This document shows positions 1 to 8,535 of a stretch of DNA of 27,443 nt, piece after piece (within the stretch, counting starts at the first letter, position 1; each line of letters begins with the position of its first letter). The notes beneath the pieces are model-generated. The model was not told where the DNA came from and did no database searches. It saw nothing but the letters and a program-made list of their open reading frames with translations. Both the position numbers and the translations under genes were made by a program. The stretch covers positions 1 through 27,443 of the forward strand of contig CAAFZB010000059.1 of NCBI GenBank assembly GCA_900767405.1. The letters are read 5' to 3'. Source of the DNA: Rikenellaceae bacterium. GTDB taxonomy: Bacteria; Bacteroidota; Bacteroidia; Bacteroidales; UBA932.

Positions 1-870
1 AAGGACAAGGAAGACGACCGTATGGTGCATATCAGCATCCTGAATGCCAATATGGAACCGGTTTTCTTTGCATTCCGCGGGAATGAAAGTCTGCAGGCCA
101 TCATCGAGCAAACCGCTTCGCAGGAAAAGGAATACAGCTTTGCCGACGAAAACGGCTTCAGACACGATTTCTGGGTTATCGGCGATGACAGCGTCATTGC
201 CCGGATAAGTGAAATATTCAACACGCAGGTCGAGGCTTTCTACGTTGCCGACGGACATCACCGTACCGCCGCCGCCGTGCGGGTAGGCCGGCAGAAAAGG
301 GAATCCAACCCCTTGCACCGCGGGGATGAGGAGTACAACTGGTTTATGGCGGTCTGCTTCCCTAAGGACCAGCTTCGCATTATGGACTACAACAGGCTTG
401 TGACGGACCTCGGCCCATACGACAGGGAGTCCTTCCTGCAGGCCCTGGAAGAAGATTTTACCGTTGAGGCAAAAGGTCCGGAGCCCTGCCGTCCGTGCAC
501 GGGCGGAACTTTCTCGATGTATCTGGAAGGCTGCTGGTACGGTCTTGGCCTTAGGGAAGGCCGATGGAAGCGTACGGGCTGCCTCGACTGTCTGGATGTA
601 AGCGTCCTGAGCTCTCTCGTGCTGGATAAGCTGCTTGGAATAAAGGATCTGAGAACCGACAGGAGGATAGATTTCGTGGGAGGGATCAGAGGTCTGGAAG
701 AACTTCAGGCCAGGGTTGACTCAGGAGAGATGAAAGTTGCGTTCGCGCTGTATCCGGTAAGTATGGACCAGCTCGTCGGGATAGCCGACAATGGGGCGAT
801 AATGCCGCCCAAAACCACCTGGTTTGAGCCGAAGCTCAGGTCGGGTCTTGCAATACACAGTTTGGAATAA
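1..870 (+). CDS. DUF1015 family protein, 5'-truncated
   Basis: The reading frame is open from base 1, so the true start lies upstream and only the last 289 residues are present (full family members are about 400 residues). The hallmark of the DUF1015 family is visible: an ADGHHRTAAA motif around residue 83 of the fragment, followed by a Phe-Met-x-Val-x-Phe-Pro type strand and the LRIMDYNR segment. The DGHHR motif recalls ParB/SerK-like folds; a link to serine metabolism has been suggested from gene neighbourhoods (serC, serA and DUF1015 often adjoin in Bacteroidetes), but that is family knowledge plus inference and serA is not in view. The stop is 7 bases before the recQ start, so the two are probably co-transcribed. 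Biochemical activity is unknown. Confidence 0.85.
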   Translation, partial: KDKEDDRMVHISILNANMEPVFFAFRGNESLQAIIEQTASQEKEYSFADENGFRHDFWVIGDDSVIARISEIFNTQVEAFYVADGHHRTAAAVRVGRQKRESNPLHRGDEEYNWFMAVCFPKDQLRIMDYNRLVTDLGPYDRESFLQALEEDFTVEAKGPEPCRPCTGGTFSMYLEGCWYGLGLREGRWKRTGCLDCLDVSVLSSLVLDKLLGIKDLRTDRRIDFVGGIRGLEELQARVDSGEMKVAFALYPVSMDQLVGIADNGAIMPPKTTWFEPKLRSGLAIHSLE

Positions 871-877
871 GCGATAT

Positions 878-3091
878 ATGAAAGCAGATTCTGTTCAAAT
901 TCACAGATTCCTCAAGGAATTCTTTGGATACGACGCCTTTAAGGGTGACCAGGAGAAGGTTATTTCTCATCTGGTAGAAGGCGGAGACGCCTTTGTGCTT
1001 ATGCCTACCGGAGGTGGCAAATCATTATGTTACCAACTCCCGGCTCTGATGATGGAAGGCACGGCAGTGGTGATTTCCCCTCTCATTGCACTTATGAAGA
1101 ACCAGGTTGATGTCCTCCGCGGCTTTGAATCCGGGAAGGGCAGCATCGCCCATTTCCTTAATTCGTCCTTGAGCCGCACCCAGCTCGAAGAAGTATGCAA
1201 GGACCTTATGAGCGGCAGGACAAAGATTCTGTACGTGGCTCCGGAATCCCTTACAAAAGAGGAAAACGTCCTTTTGCTCAGGAAAATAAACGTATCGTTC
1301 TATGCCGTTGACGAAGCTCATTGCATTTCGGAGTGGGGACACGATTTCCGCCCGGAATACAGGCGTATCCGCCACCTTATAGACGATATCGGGCGCAAGC
1401 CAATAATTGCGCTTACGGCAACGGCCACCCCGAAGGTTCAGAGCGATATCCTCAAGAATCTGGGGATTATGGACGCCAGTGTGTTCAAGTCTTCGTTCAA
1501 CCGTCCCAACCTGTATTATGAAGTGAGGGACAAGGTGGAGCCGGAGAAGGACATCATCAAATATATAAGGCAGAACGCCGGCAAATCGGGAATCATATAC
1601 TGCTTGAGCCGAAAGAAAGTAGAGGAACTTGCCCAACTGCTCTCCATTAACGGAATCAGGGCGCTACCCTATCATGCGGGACTGGATTCCAAGACAAGAG
1701 CCGAGAATCAGGACGATTTCCTGATGGAAAGGGTGGATGTCATTGTGGCTACCATCGCCTTTGGAATGGGAATCGACAAGCCTGACGTGCGTTTTGTGAT
1801 TCATTACGACATTCCCAAGAGCATAGAGAGCTATTATCAGGAGACCGGAAGGGCCGGAAGAGACGGTAAGGAGGGCAACTGCATAGCATATTACAGTCCC
1901 AAGGATATCCGCAAACTGGAGAAGTTTATGCAGGGCAAGCCTGTTTCTGAACAGGAAATCAGCCGGCAGCTGCTCAATGAGGTTGTATTCTACGCCGAAT
2001 CCAACCAATGCAGGAGAAAACTGCTGCTCAATTATTTTGGTGAACAGTATGCTCAGAACGGATGTTGCGCCTGCGACAACTGCCTGCATCCCAGGCCGAC
2101 GACCGAGGGTAAGGAGCTGCTGACCCTGGTTCTTCAGCTTGTGGAATCCCTGCCCGAGCATTTCAAGGCGGAACATCTGGCAACTATTCTCGCCGGAGGT
2201 ACTAATTCCAAGATAGAATCATACAAACACGATGGCCTGGAGCTTTACGGCGCCGGAGACGACCACGACGAAAAGTTCTGGGAAGTTATTATACATCAGG
2301 GGCTTATCCTGGGCCTGCTGGGAAAGGAGATAGAGTCCTACGGACTTATTTATGCAACTCCGGAGGGTCGGGAATTCCTTAAGAATCCCTATTCCATACA
2401 GATAGTCGAAGAGCGCAAGTCCTCTTGCGATGACGATGACGACTCCGATGACGATGATGACGTAAAGGCGGCTCAGGCCACGATGAACGGCGGGGGAGGC
2501 GACCCTGTACTGCTCTCTATGCTCAAGGACCTCAGAAAAGATATGTCCAAGGCCCTTATGCTGCAGCCGTGGATAATTTTCGGGGACCAGGCACTGGAAG
2601 ATATGTCCATTCTGTATCCCGAGACATTCGAGGAACTCAAGAACTGCCAGGGAGTAGGGGACGGAAAGGCCCGCAAGTTCGGAATGCGTTTCCTGGAGCT
2701 TATCAAGCGGTATGTCGAGGAGAATGACATTGAAAGGCCAGATGATTTCGTGCTCAAATCCACCCCCAGCAAATCTGCCGACAAGATTTACATTATCCAG
2801 AGCATCGACCGCAGAATGTCCCTGGAAGACATTGCCCATATGAAGGGACTGGATATGGGTGAGCTTATGACAGAGATAGAAACCATAGTGGCTACCGGGA
2901 CCAAACTGGACCTGAATTATTACATAGAACAGACCCTGGACGAATATATTGTCGAGGAAATCTACGATTATTTCAAGGATGAAGCCTCTTCCGATTCATT
3001 GGAAAGCGCCCTCCAGGACATAGGCTCGGAATACAACGAGATGGAAATCCGTCTGGTGAGGATAAAATTCCTTTGTGAAGTTGCATCATGA
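878..3091 (+). CDS. recQ: ATP-dependent DNA helicase RecQ
   Basis: A 737-residue 3'-5' superfamily 2 helicase for recombination repair and stalled forks. Walker A is MPTGGGKS (residues 42-49), the Walker B box is DEAH (145-148), followed by ALTATAT (motif III) and the QETGRAGRDG segment (motif VI). A zinc-binding cysteine cluster follows (C378, then Cys at about 396, 397, 399 and 402), then the RQC winged-helix region, an acidic linker (D518-D522 and D524-D528), an HRDC domain (about 545-625) and an extra C-terminal helical domain. I recall this linker plus extended C-terminus from Bacteroides RecQ, so it looks like a lineage trait. The ATG at 878 is preferred over an in-frame codon at 824, which would overlap the previous gene by 47 bases and add residues unlike RecQ. 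The stop overlaps the dnaG start as ATGA, suggesting coupled translation. Confidence 0.97.
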   Translation: MKADSVQIHRFLKEFFGYDAFKGDQEKVISHLVEGGDAFVLMPTGGGKSLCYQLPALMMEGTAVVISPLIALMKNQVDVLRGFESGKGSIAHFLNSSLSRTQLEEVCKDLMSGRTKILYVAPESLTKEENVLLLRKINVSFYAVDEAHCISEWGHDFRPEYRRIRHLIDDIGRKPIIALTATATPKVQSDILKNLGIMDASVFKSSFNRPNLYYEVRDKVEPEKDIIKYIRQNAGKSGIIYCLSRKKVEELAQLLSINGIRALPYHAGLDSKTRAENQDDFLMERVDVIVATIAFGMGIDKPDVRFVIHYDIPKSIESYYQETGRAGRDGKEGNCIAYYSPKDIRKLEKFMQGKPVSEQEISRQLLNEVVFYAESNQCRRKLLLNYFGEQYAQNGCCACDNCLHPRPTTEGKELLTLVLQLVESLPEHFKAEHLATILAGGTNSKIESYKHDGLELYGAGDDHDEKFWEVIIHQGLILGLLGKEIESYGLIYATPEGREFLKNPYSIQIVEERKSSCDDDDDSDDDDDVKAAQATMNGGGGDPVLLSMLKDLRKDMSKALMLQPWIIFGDQALEDMSILYPETFEELKNCQGVGDGKARKFGMRFLELIKRYVEENDIERPDDFVLKSTPSKSADKIYIIQSIDRRMSLEDIAHMKGLDMGELMTEIETIVATGTKLDLNYYIEQTLDEYIVEEIYDYFKDEASSDSLESALQDIGSEYNEMEIRLVRIKFLCEVAS

Positions 3092-5061
3092 TACCTTCCG
3101 ATACCGTCAATCTCATTCTGGAAACCGCCCGTGTAGAGGACATCGTCGGTGATTACCTTACGCTCAAGCGCAGGGGAGCCAGCTATGTCGCCTGCTGCCC
3201 TTTCCATAACGAGAAAACCCCGTCCTTCTACGTTACCCCGTCCAAAGGCATATTCAAGTGCTTCGGTTGCGGCAAGGCGGGATCGGCTGTGGGGTTCGTG
3301 ATGGAAATGGAGCATTGCTCTTATTCCGAGGCACTAAAGCTGATTGCGAAACGTTACCGTATCGAGGTGCAGGAAAAGGAAGAGTCGGCCGAAGAGATTG
3401 CCGAACGCCAGCGCAACGAATCCCTGATGATAGTGTCGGAATTCGCCTGCAGGTTTTTTATGGAGCAGCTCAAGAGCGGTGAAGGCCGCTCTGTAGGGTA
3501 CAACTATTTCAAGTCCCGTTCGCTGGAAGACGAGACCATAGAGAAGTTCTCGCTCGGCTGGGCCCCTTCCGGAAAGTCGGAGCTGGTAGACGCCGCCGTG
3601 AAGGCGGGGTACAAGCTGGAATATCTGATCGAAGCCGGACTTGCCGTAAGGAGGGAAGACGGCTCTGTGGCAGACAAGTTCCGTGAAAGGGTGATGTTCC
3701 CTATTCATTCGGTAAGCGGAAGAGTGGTGGCATTCAGCGGCAGGACCCTGCACAGCGACAATCCGGCGAAGTACGTCAATTCGCCCGAAACCCCCATATA
3801 CGTCAAGAGCAGGAATCTTCTTGGAATATACTTCGCCAAGGCCGAGATGGCGCGGCAGAACAACTGCATTCTGGTAGAGGGGAACGTGGATATGGTAATG
3901 ATGCATCAGCTGGGTATCACCAACGTGGTGGCTTCCTGCGGCACGTCCCTCACCGTCGAGCAGATCAGGCTCATCCGCCGTCATTCGCCCGAAAACGTCA
4001 CGATTATGTATGACGGGGATTCGGCGGGAATTCACGCCGCCCTGCGTGGGATAGGACTCATACTGAGGGAAGGATTGAACGTGAAGATAGTGCTTCTGCC
4101 CGACGGTGAGGACCCCGATTCATTCGCCCGTACCCACAGCAGGGACCAGGTTCTGGAGTTCATAGATTCCAACAGTGAGGATTTCATTACCTTCAAGGCC
4201 GGCCTGCTCAGCAGGGAGGCGGGGACCGATCCTCTTAAACGTGCGAACCTTATAAATGACATCGCCGACACCATCGCCGACATCCCTGACCCCGTAAAGC
4301 GCTCGGTTTACGTAGAAGACTGTGCCAGCCGTTTCAATATAGATTCCCGGTTACTTTTCACCCGCATCTCCCGCACCCGCAGGGAAATGCAGGAAGAACA
4401 GAGGAAAGAAAGGATAAGGGAAGCCCGATGGCAGGAAAACGGCCTGCCCCTGCCTCCCGATACCCCCGTGTCGGCGGCAGATATGGCGTCCTCAGGGGAA
4501 GACTTCGGTATAGAAAACAAGATTCTGGCTCCCGCCGAGAAAGAGCTGATGTTCTTTATCCTTACCCACGGCAGGGAATTGCTGGAATTCGAGAGCGATT
4601 CCGAATACTACACCCCCAAGGCACTTACCGTGTTCGATTTCATCAGAAGCACCCTGGACGAAGACGGTACCAGTTTTGCCAACTCTGTATACCGCAATGC
4701 GTACGATGCCTACAAACAGCTGTACGATACGGGAATGGACCAGGATGCAATAATAAAGACGCTTCTGAACTCCAGCGACAGGACTCTTGCCAACGTTGCG
4801 GTCCAGCTTTCTACGAGCAGGTATCAGCTTACGGTCAAGAATTTTGAAAAGGCATTGACCACCACGTCGTCCTGGCTTACGTCATTCGTCCCAAAAACTC
4901 TTATGAGGTACGGGGAAAGAAGACTCCAGGACAGGATAGAAAACATAAGGGCGAGTCTTTCGTCAATGGACAGCGAGTCCCAGATAGAGGCGATGAAAGA
5001 GCTTGTGAAACTTCAATCGATAAAGACAGAAATAAAAAAACAATATGGCAAAAACTTATAA
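3088..5061 (+). CDS. dnaG: DNA primase
   Basis: A 657-residue primase that lays down RNA primers for the replicative polymerase. The N-terminal CHC2 zinc ribbon is clear (C37, H40, C58, C61 in CPFHNEKTPSF and FKCFGCG). The RNA polymerase domain contains a TOPRIM fold with the catalytic Glu in VEGNVD (E264) and the DGD triad (D309, D311). The C-terminal third (about 450-657) is helical and poorly conserved, as expected of the DnaB helicase-binding region. The ATG overlaps the recQ stop by four bases, and the 3' end overlaps metG by 17 bases in another frame. Primase commonly sits with rpsU and rpoD in proteobacteria; here it is placed with recQ and metG instead. Confidence 0.97.
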   Translation: MIPSDTVNLILETARVEDIVGDYLTLKRRGASYVACCPFHNEKTPSFYVTPSKGIFKCFGCGKAGSAVGFVMEMEHCSYSEALKLIAKRYRIEVQEKEESAEEIAERQRNESLMIVSEFACRFFMEQLKSGEGRSVGYNYFKSRSLEDETIEKFSLGWAPSGKSELVDAAVKAGYKLEYLIEAGLAVRREDGSVADKFRERVMFPIHSVSGRVVAFSGRTLHSDNPAKYVNSPETPIYVKSRNLLGIYFAKAEMARQNNCILVEGNVDMVMMHQLGITNVVASCGTSLTVEQIRLIRRHSPENVTIMYDGDSAGIHAALRGIGLILREGLNVKIVLLPDGEDPDSFARTHSRDQVLEFIDSNSEDFITFKAGLLSREAGTDPLKRANLINDIADTIADIPDPVKRSVYVEDCASRFNIDSRLLFTRISRTRREMQEEQRKERIREARWQENGLPLPPDTPVSAADMASSGEDFGIENKILAPAEKELMFFILTHGRELLEFESDSEYYTPKALTVFDFIRSTLDEDGTSFANSVYRNAYDAYKQLYDTGMDQDAIIKTLLNSSDRTLANVAVQLSTSRYQLTVKNFEKALTTTSSWLTSFVPKTLMRYGERRLQDRIENIRASLSSMDSESQIEAMKELVKLQSIKTEIKKQYGKNL

Positions 5062-7099
5062 GAGAACTCTGGTTACCTGTGCCCTGCCTTATGCAAACGG
5101 GCCGGTACATATCGGACATCTGGCAGGTGTCTATGTCCCTGCCGACATTTATGTACGTTATCTGAGAATGCGTGGAGAGGATGTCCTTTACGTGTGCGGT
5201 TCGGACGAGCACGGAGTTCCTATCACCATCGCTGCAAGAAAGCAGGGATGCAGTCCTCAGGACATAGTGGACAAGTATCACGGCATCATAAGCGAGAGCT
5301 TCAAGGCGCTGGGGATAAACTTCGACATTTACGGCCGCACTTCCTCCAAGGTTCACGAGAAGAATGCATCTGAATTCTTCCGCAAGCTCTACGACGAAGG
5401 AAAGTTCGTTACAAAGGAAAGCAAGCAGTATTTCGATCCCGAGGCAAACACGTTCCTTGCCGACAGGTATATTGTAGGAACCTGCCCCAAATGCGGAAAT
5501 CCCGACGCATACGGCGACCAGTGCGAGAAATGCGGCAGCACCCTGAGCCCCGAGGAACTCATCGACCCCAAGAGCAAGCTCAGCGGGGCGCAGCCTGTAA
5601 AGAAGAAGACCACCCACTGGTATCTGCCGCTGGAACAGTATGAACCGTGGTTGAGGGAATGGATTCTCGAGAATCATAAGGAATGGCGTTCGAACGTTTA
5701 CGGACAGTGCAAGAGCTGGCTGGACGGCGGCCTTCAGCCCCGCGCGGTAACCAGGGACCTCGACTGGGGAGTTCCCGTTCCCGTCGAAGGAGCGGAAGGA
5801 AAGGTCCTGTACGTATGGTTCGACGCTCCAATTGGCTATATATCAAATACTCAGGAGCTGCTGCCGGACGATTGGGAAAAATGGTGGAAGTCTCCCGACA
5901 CCAGGCTTATCCATTTCATAGGGAAGGACAATATAGTGTTCCACTGTATCGTATTCCCCTCTATGCTCAAGGCTTACGGCGACGGCTACATCCTGCCCGA
6001 GAACGTTCCCGCCAATGAGTTCCTAAATCTTGAGGGGGACAAGATTTCTACGTCGAGAGGGTGGGCTGTATGGGCTCACGAATACGTGAAGGATTTCCCC
6101 GGCAAGGAGGATGTCCTTAGATACGTGCTCACTGCGAACGCTCCCGAGACAAAGGACAACGATTTCAGCTGGAAGGATTTCCAGGCCCGCAACAATTCCG
6201 AGCTGGTGGCCATATTCGGAAATTTCGTGAACAGGGCGGTTGTGCTTACTCACAAGTATTTTGGCGGAAAGGTGCCTGCCTGCGGATCCCTCCTGGACAT
6301 TGACAAGGAACTTATTGCCCAGATTCCTGCCCTCAAGGCATCGATGGAAAAGAACATTACCGAATTCAAGTTCCGCGAGGCCCTCAAGGACGCTATGGGA
6401 ATCGCCCGCCTTGGAAACAAGTACATTTCGGATACCGAGCCCTGGCAGGTGGCAAAGACCGATATGGAACGCTGCGCTACGATATTGAACATTTCGCTTC
6501 AGATATGCGCCGACCTGGGTATCGCTTTCGAGCCTTTTACTCCGTTTGCTGCCGCAAGACTGCGCAAGATGCTCTCTTCTCCTCTCGATTGGGAAATTCT
6601 GGGACGTCCCAGCATCCTTCCCGCAGGACAGCAGATTGCTCCCGCAGAACTGCTTTTCGCAAAAGTCGAGGATGAGCAGATAGAGGCCCAACTCAATAGG
6701 CTCGCCGACATCCGCGCAGCGCGCGAAGCCGCCGCTGCGGCAGAAAAGGCAAAGCAGGTTCCCGCGCAGAAAGATGCCTGTGCGTTCGAGGATTTCGAGA
6801 AGATGGACATACGTACGGCCACGGTTCTGGAGGCCGAGAGGGTTCCCAAGACCGACAAGCTGCTCAAGCTTACCATCGACACCGGAATAGACAGGCGCGT
6901 GATTGTATCCGGCATTGCAGAATATTATTCTCCCGAGCAGATGGTTGGAAAGCAGATATGCATTCTGGCAAACCTCCAGCCCCGTACCATAAAGGGAATA
7001 GAGTCGAAGGGAATGATACTGATGGCCCGTCAGGGGGATGGAAAGATGCGTTTTATAACGCCTGAGGAAACACTTGCAAACGGAGCTTCGATAGGATAA
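5045..7099 (+). CDS. metG: Methionyl-tRNA synthetase with C-terminal EMAP-II-like domain
   Basis: A 684-residue class I aminoacyl-tRNA synthetase that charges tRNA-Met in the cytoplasm. The HIGH signature is exact (residues 22-25). The KMSKS loop is present as KISTS (333-337), a substitution familiar in this enzyme. A zinc-binding insert with two CxxC knuckles (CPKCGN and CEKCGS) follows at about 143-163, marking the long MetRS type. After an Ala/Glu-rich linker, the last ~110 residues form a Tyr-RS/Arc1p/EMAP-II OB-fold (FEKMDIRTATVLEAE, VSGIAEYY), which aids tRNA binding and dimerisation. The start lies inside the 3' end of dnaG (17-base overlap), and the stop shares one base with the next start (TAATG), so translation is likely coupled along recQ-dnaG-metG. 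Confidence 0.97.
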   Translation: MAKTYKRTLVTCALPYANGPVHIGHLAGVYVPADIYVRYLRMRGEDVLYVCGSDEHGVPITIAARKQGCSPQDIVDKYHGIISESFKALGINFDIYGRTSSKVHEKNASEFFRKLYDEGKFVTKESKQYFDPEANTFLADRYIVGTCPKCGNPDAYGDQCEKCGSTLSPEELIDPKSKLSGAQPVKKKTTHWYLPLEQYEPWLREWILENHKEWRSNVYGQCKSWLDGGLQPRAVTRDLDWGVPVPVEGAEGKVLYVWFDAPIGYISNTQELLPDDWEKWWKSPDTRLIHFIGKDNIVFHCIVFPSMLKAYGDGYILPENVPANEFLNLEGDKISTSRGWAVWAHEYVKDFPGKEDVLRYVLTANAPETKDNDFSWKDFQARNNSELVAIFGNFVNRAVVLTHKYFGGKVPACGSLLDIDKELIAQIPALKASMEKNITEFKFREALKDAMGIARLGNKYISDTEPWQVAKTDMERCATILNISLQICADLGIAFEPFTPFAAARLRKMLSSPLDWEILGRPSILPAGQQIAPAELLFAKVEDEQIEAQLNRLADIRAAREAAAAAEKAKQVPAQKDACAFEDFEKMDIRTATVLEAERVPKTDKLLKLTIDTGIDRRVIVSGIAEYYSPEQMVGKQICILANLQPRTIKGIESKGMILMARQGDGKMRFITPEETLANGASIG

Positions 7100-7863
7100 T
7101 GAGGAATATAAGAGTATATCTGACAATATTGATTGTCCTGCTGCCTGTCTTGTGCGCGGGACAGGGAAAGTTCTATACCGCAAAGGAAAGATTCCAGAAT
7201 TACGAGAACAAGATAACAAAGGTGGTCCTGCCCGGAAATGTCGTGCTTGACAAGATAATTCAGCAGGAGATTTCGTCTTTGTGGCAGGTGACTCCCTATG
7301 AGTTCTGCACCGATGCCGAGTATGAGGAACTAAAGAAAAATCCTAGGTATTTCTTCTTGCGTCTGGTTACACTGCTCGATTCTGGCAATAAGGATTCCGG
7401 TGTGGTGTGCCTCAGTTTGAGTAAGGGTGGAAGCGGCAACAGACAGTCGAGGGACGCCGCAGCAGAATTCATCAAACTGCCTGTGGCATCTTCCGTCTCA
7501 CGGCTCACCCCCTTGGAAACCGCGTGCTTCCCGGCATACATTTCCATAGTTCAGCAGTACATAAGAGATGCCGCCGGGTCCGAGAGGATTGCAAACGTGG
7601 GACTGAAAAGCTATGCCTTCAAGATAAGAAAAGCCAGGGATATGGAAGTTGGCTTCGAACCCGAAGAATCCCTGCGTCTTCTGCAGGAATGCGCTCCCAA
7701 CGGAGCGGTAGCATTGGTCATCGCCCCTCAGGATGCGGGCAGCAAGTCCTACTACTATCATATGATAATCGGAACTATGGATATGAGCCTGTATTACTTC
7801 GCAAGGAAGAAGAATGCTCCCCGGTTCACGTCTTTGGAGAAATATATGCTCAGGAAGAAATAG
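7099..7863 (+). CDS. Exported protein of unknown function
   Basis: A 254-residue protein that I do not recognise. It opens with a typical Sec signal peptide: basic MRNIR, a hydrophobic core of about 14 residues, and a probable cleavage site after LCA or LCAG (residues 20-21). The Cys at 19 is preceded by Leu, so this is not a good lipobox and the protein is more likely soluble periplasmic or secreted. The mature part mixes alpha and beta segments, has only three cysteines over the whole chain including the signal region, and ends with a very basic tail. There are no further membrane segments and no catalytic motif I can name. It starts on the last base of the metG stop and ends directly against the next ATG, so it belongs to the same transcript. 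It may be a Bacteroidales-restricted envelope protein. Confidence 0.75.
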   Translation: MRNIRVYLTILIVLLPVLCAGQGKFYTAKERFQNYENKITKVVLPGNVVLDKIIQQEISSLWQVTPYEFCTDAEYEELKKNPRYFFLRLVTLLDSGNKDSGVVCLSLSKGGSGNRQSRDAAAEFIKLPVASSVSRLTPLETACFPAYISIVQQYIRDAAGSERIANVGLKSYAFKIRKARDMEVGFEPEESLRLLQECAPNGAVALVIAPQDAGSKSYYYHMIIGTMDMSLYYFARKKNAPRFTSLEKYMLRKK

Positions 7864-8502
7864 ATGGAATCTTCGCGGGACAAATATATAAGAGAACACA
7901 GCACTCCCGTTCCCGAGGTGCTGGTATGGCTCGAAAAGCAGACCAACATTCACACGAATTATCCCCGGATGCTGTCGGGAGCCGTGCAGGGGAACCTGCT
8001 GAAAATGCTTGTGGAGCTGAGTGGCGCACAGAGGATTCTCGAGATAGGCGCCTTTACCGGTTATTCTTCCATCTGTATGGCCCTTGGACTCGGGCCGCAG
8101 GGCCATATCGACACTCTTGAGATAAACGATGAGCTGGAACCTCTTATGAGGCAGGCCTGGGAGAAGGCAGGCGTAGCGCACCTGATTGAGCTGCATCTGG
8201 GGCCCGCGCTCGAAACCTTGGAGACCCTTTCCCCGTGCGAACCTTACGATATGGTTTTCATAGATGCCAACAAGAGGGAATATCCTCTGTATTACGAGGC
8301 CGTGCTGCCTATGGTAAGGCAGGGCGGGCTCATAGTTGCAGACGATACTCTCTGGGACGGAAAGGTTTACGAGGAGCCGGTTCCGTCGGATGCCCAGACC
8401 GCGGCGCTTGTCAGGTTCAATGAAACCGTGGTCGCCGACCCCAGGGTAGAGACGGTTGTGCTTCCGCTCAGAGACGGGCTCACCCTTATAAGAAAACGTT
8501 GA
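7864..8502 (+). CDS. SAM-dependent O-methyltransferase (catechol/caffeoyl-CoA type)
   Basis: A 212-residue class I methyltransferase of the COMT/CCoAOMT-like family, which transfers methyl groups from S-adenosylmethionine to hydroxyls of small catechol-like substrates using a divalent metal. The SAM motif LEIGAFTGYSS lies at residues 59-69. The acidic strand FIDANK (D134) and the ADDTLWDGKV segment (D160, D161) match the metal-binding region. In well-studied members the last ligand pair is Asp-Asn; here it is Asp-Asp. The physiological substrate cannot be read from the sequence. The start codon follows the previous stop with no gap, and the stop (8500-8502) lies inside the dnaX promoter -33 element, so the operon ends here and a new unit begins. 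Confidence 0.85.
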   Translation: MESSRDKYIREHSTPVPEVLVWLEKQTNIHTNYPRMLSGAVQGNLLKMLVELSGAQRILEIGAFTGYSSICMALGLGPQGHIDTLEINDELEPLMRQAWEKAGVAHLIELHLGPALETLETLSPCEPYDMVFIDANKREYPLYYEAVLPMVRQGGLIVADDTLWDGKVYEEPVPSDAQTAALVRFNETVVADPRVETVVLPLRDGLTLIRKR

Positions 8503-8529
8503 GATTTTTAATCAAGTTGGTTATATTTG
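8499..8529 (+). promoter_or_regulatory. Bacteroidetes-type promoter for dnaX
   Basis: The -33 element TTG (8499-8501) and the -7 element TATATTTG (8522-8529, consensus TAnnTTTG) are separated by exactly 20 bases. Only six bases separate the -7 element from the dnaX ATG, so the predicted transcript starts about 3 bases before the start codon. The -7 box is flanked by a 6-bp inverted repeat, AAGTTG (8514-8519) and CAACTT (8530-8535). Confidence 0.75.
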
Positions 8530-8535
8530 CAACTT

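Noticed and set aside
824..877. Upstream start for recQ
   Set aside because: It would overlap the DUF1015 gene by 47 bases and add a lead sequence not expected of RecQ; the ATG at 878 fits the family.
2426..2464. GAT/GAC microsatellite-like stretch
   Set aside because: It is in frame and encodes the acidic linker of RecQ (residues 518-528), a feature I recall from related RecQ proteins; not treated as a phase-variable repeat.
5034..5046. A7 run at the end of dnaG as a programmed frameshift into metG
   Set aside because: A -1 slip there leads to the wrong frame; metG is in the +1 frame relative to dnaG and has its own ATG at 5045 with a conserved N-terminus.
6023..7219. Minus-strand open frame of 398 codons opposite metG
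   Set aside because: Complete overlap with the MetRS anticodon and EMAP-II domains, no motif and no start signal.
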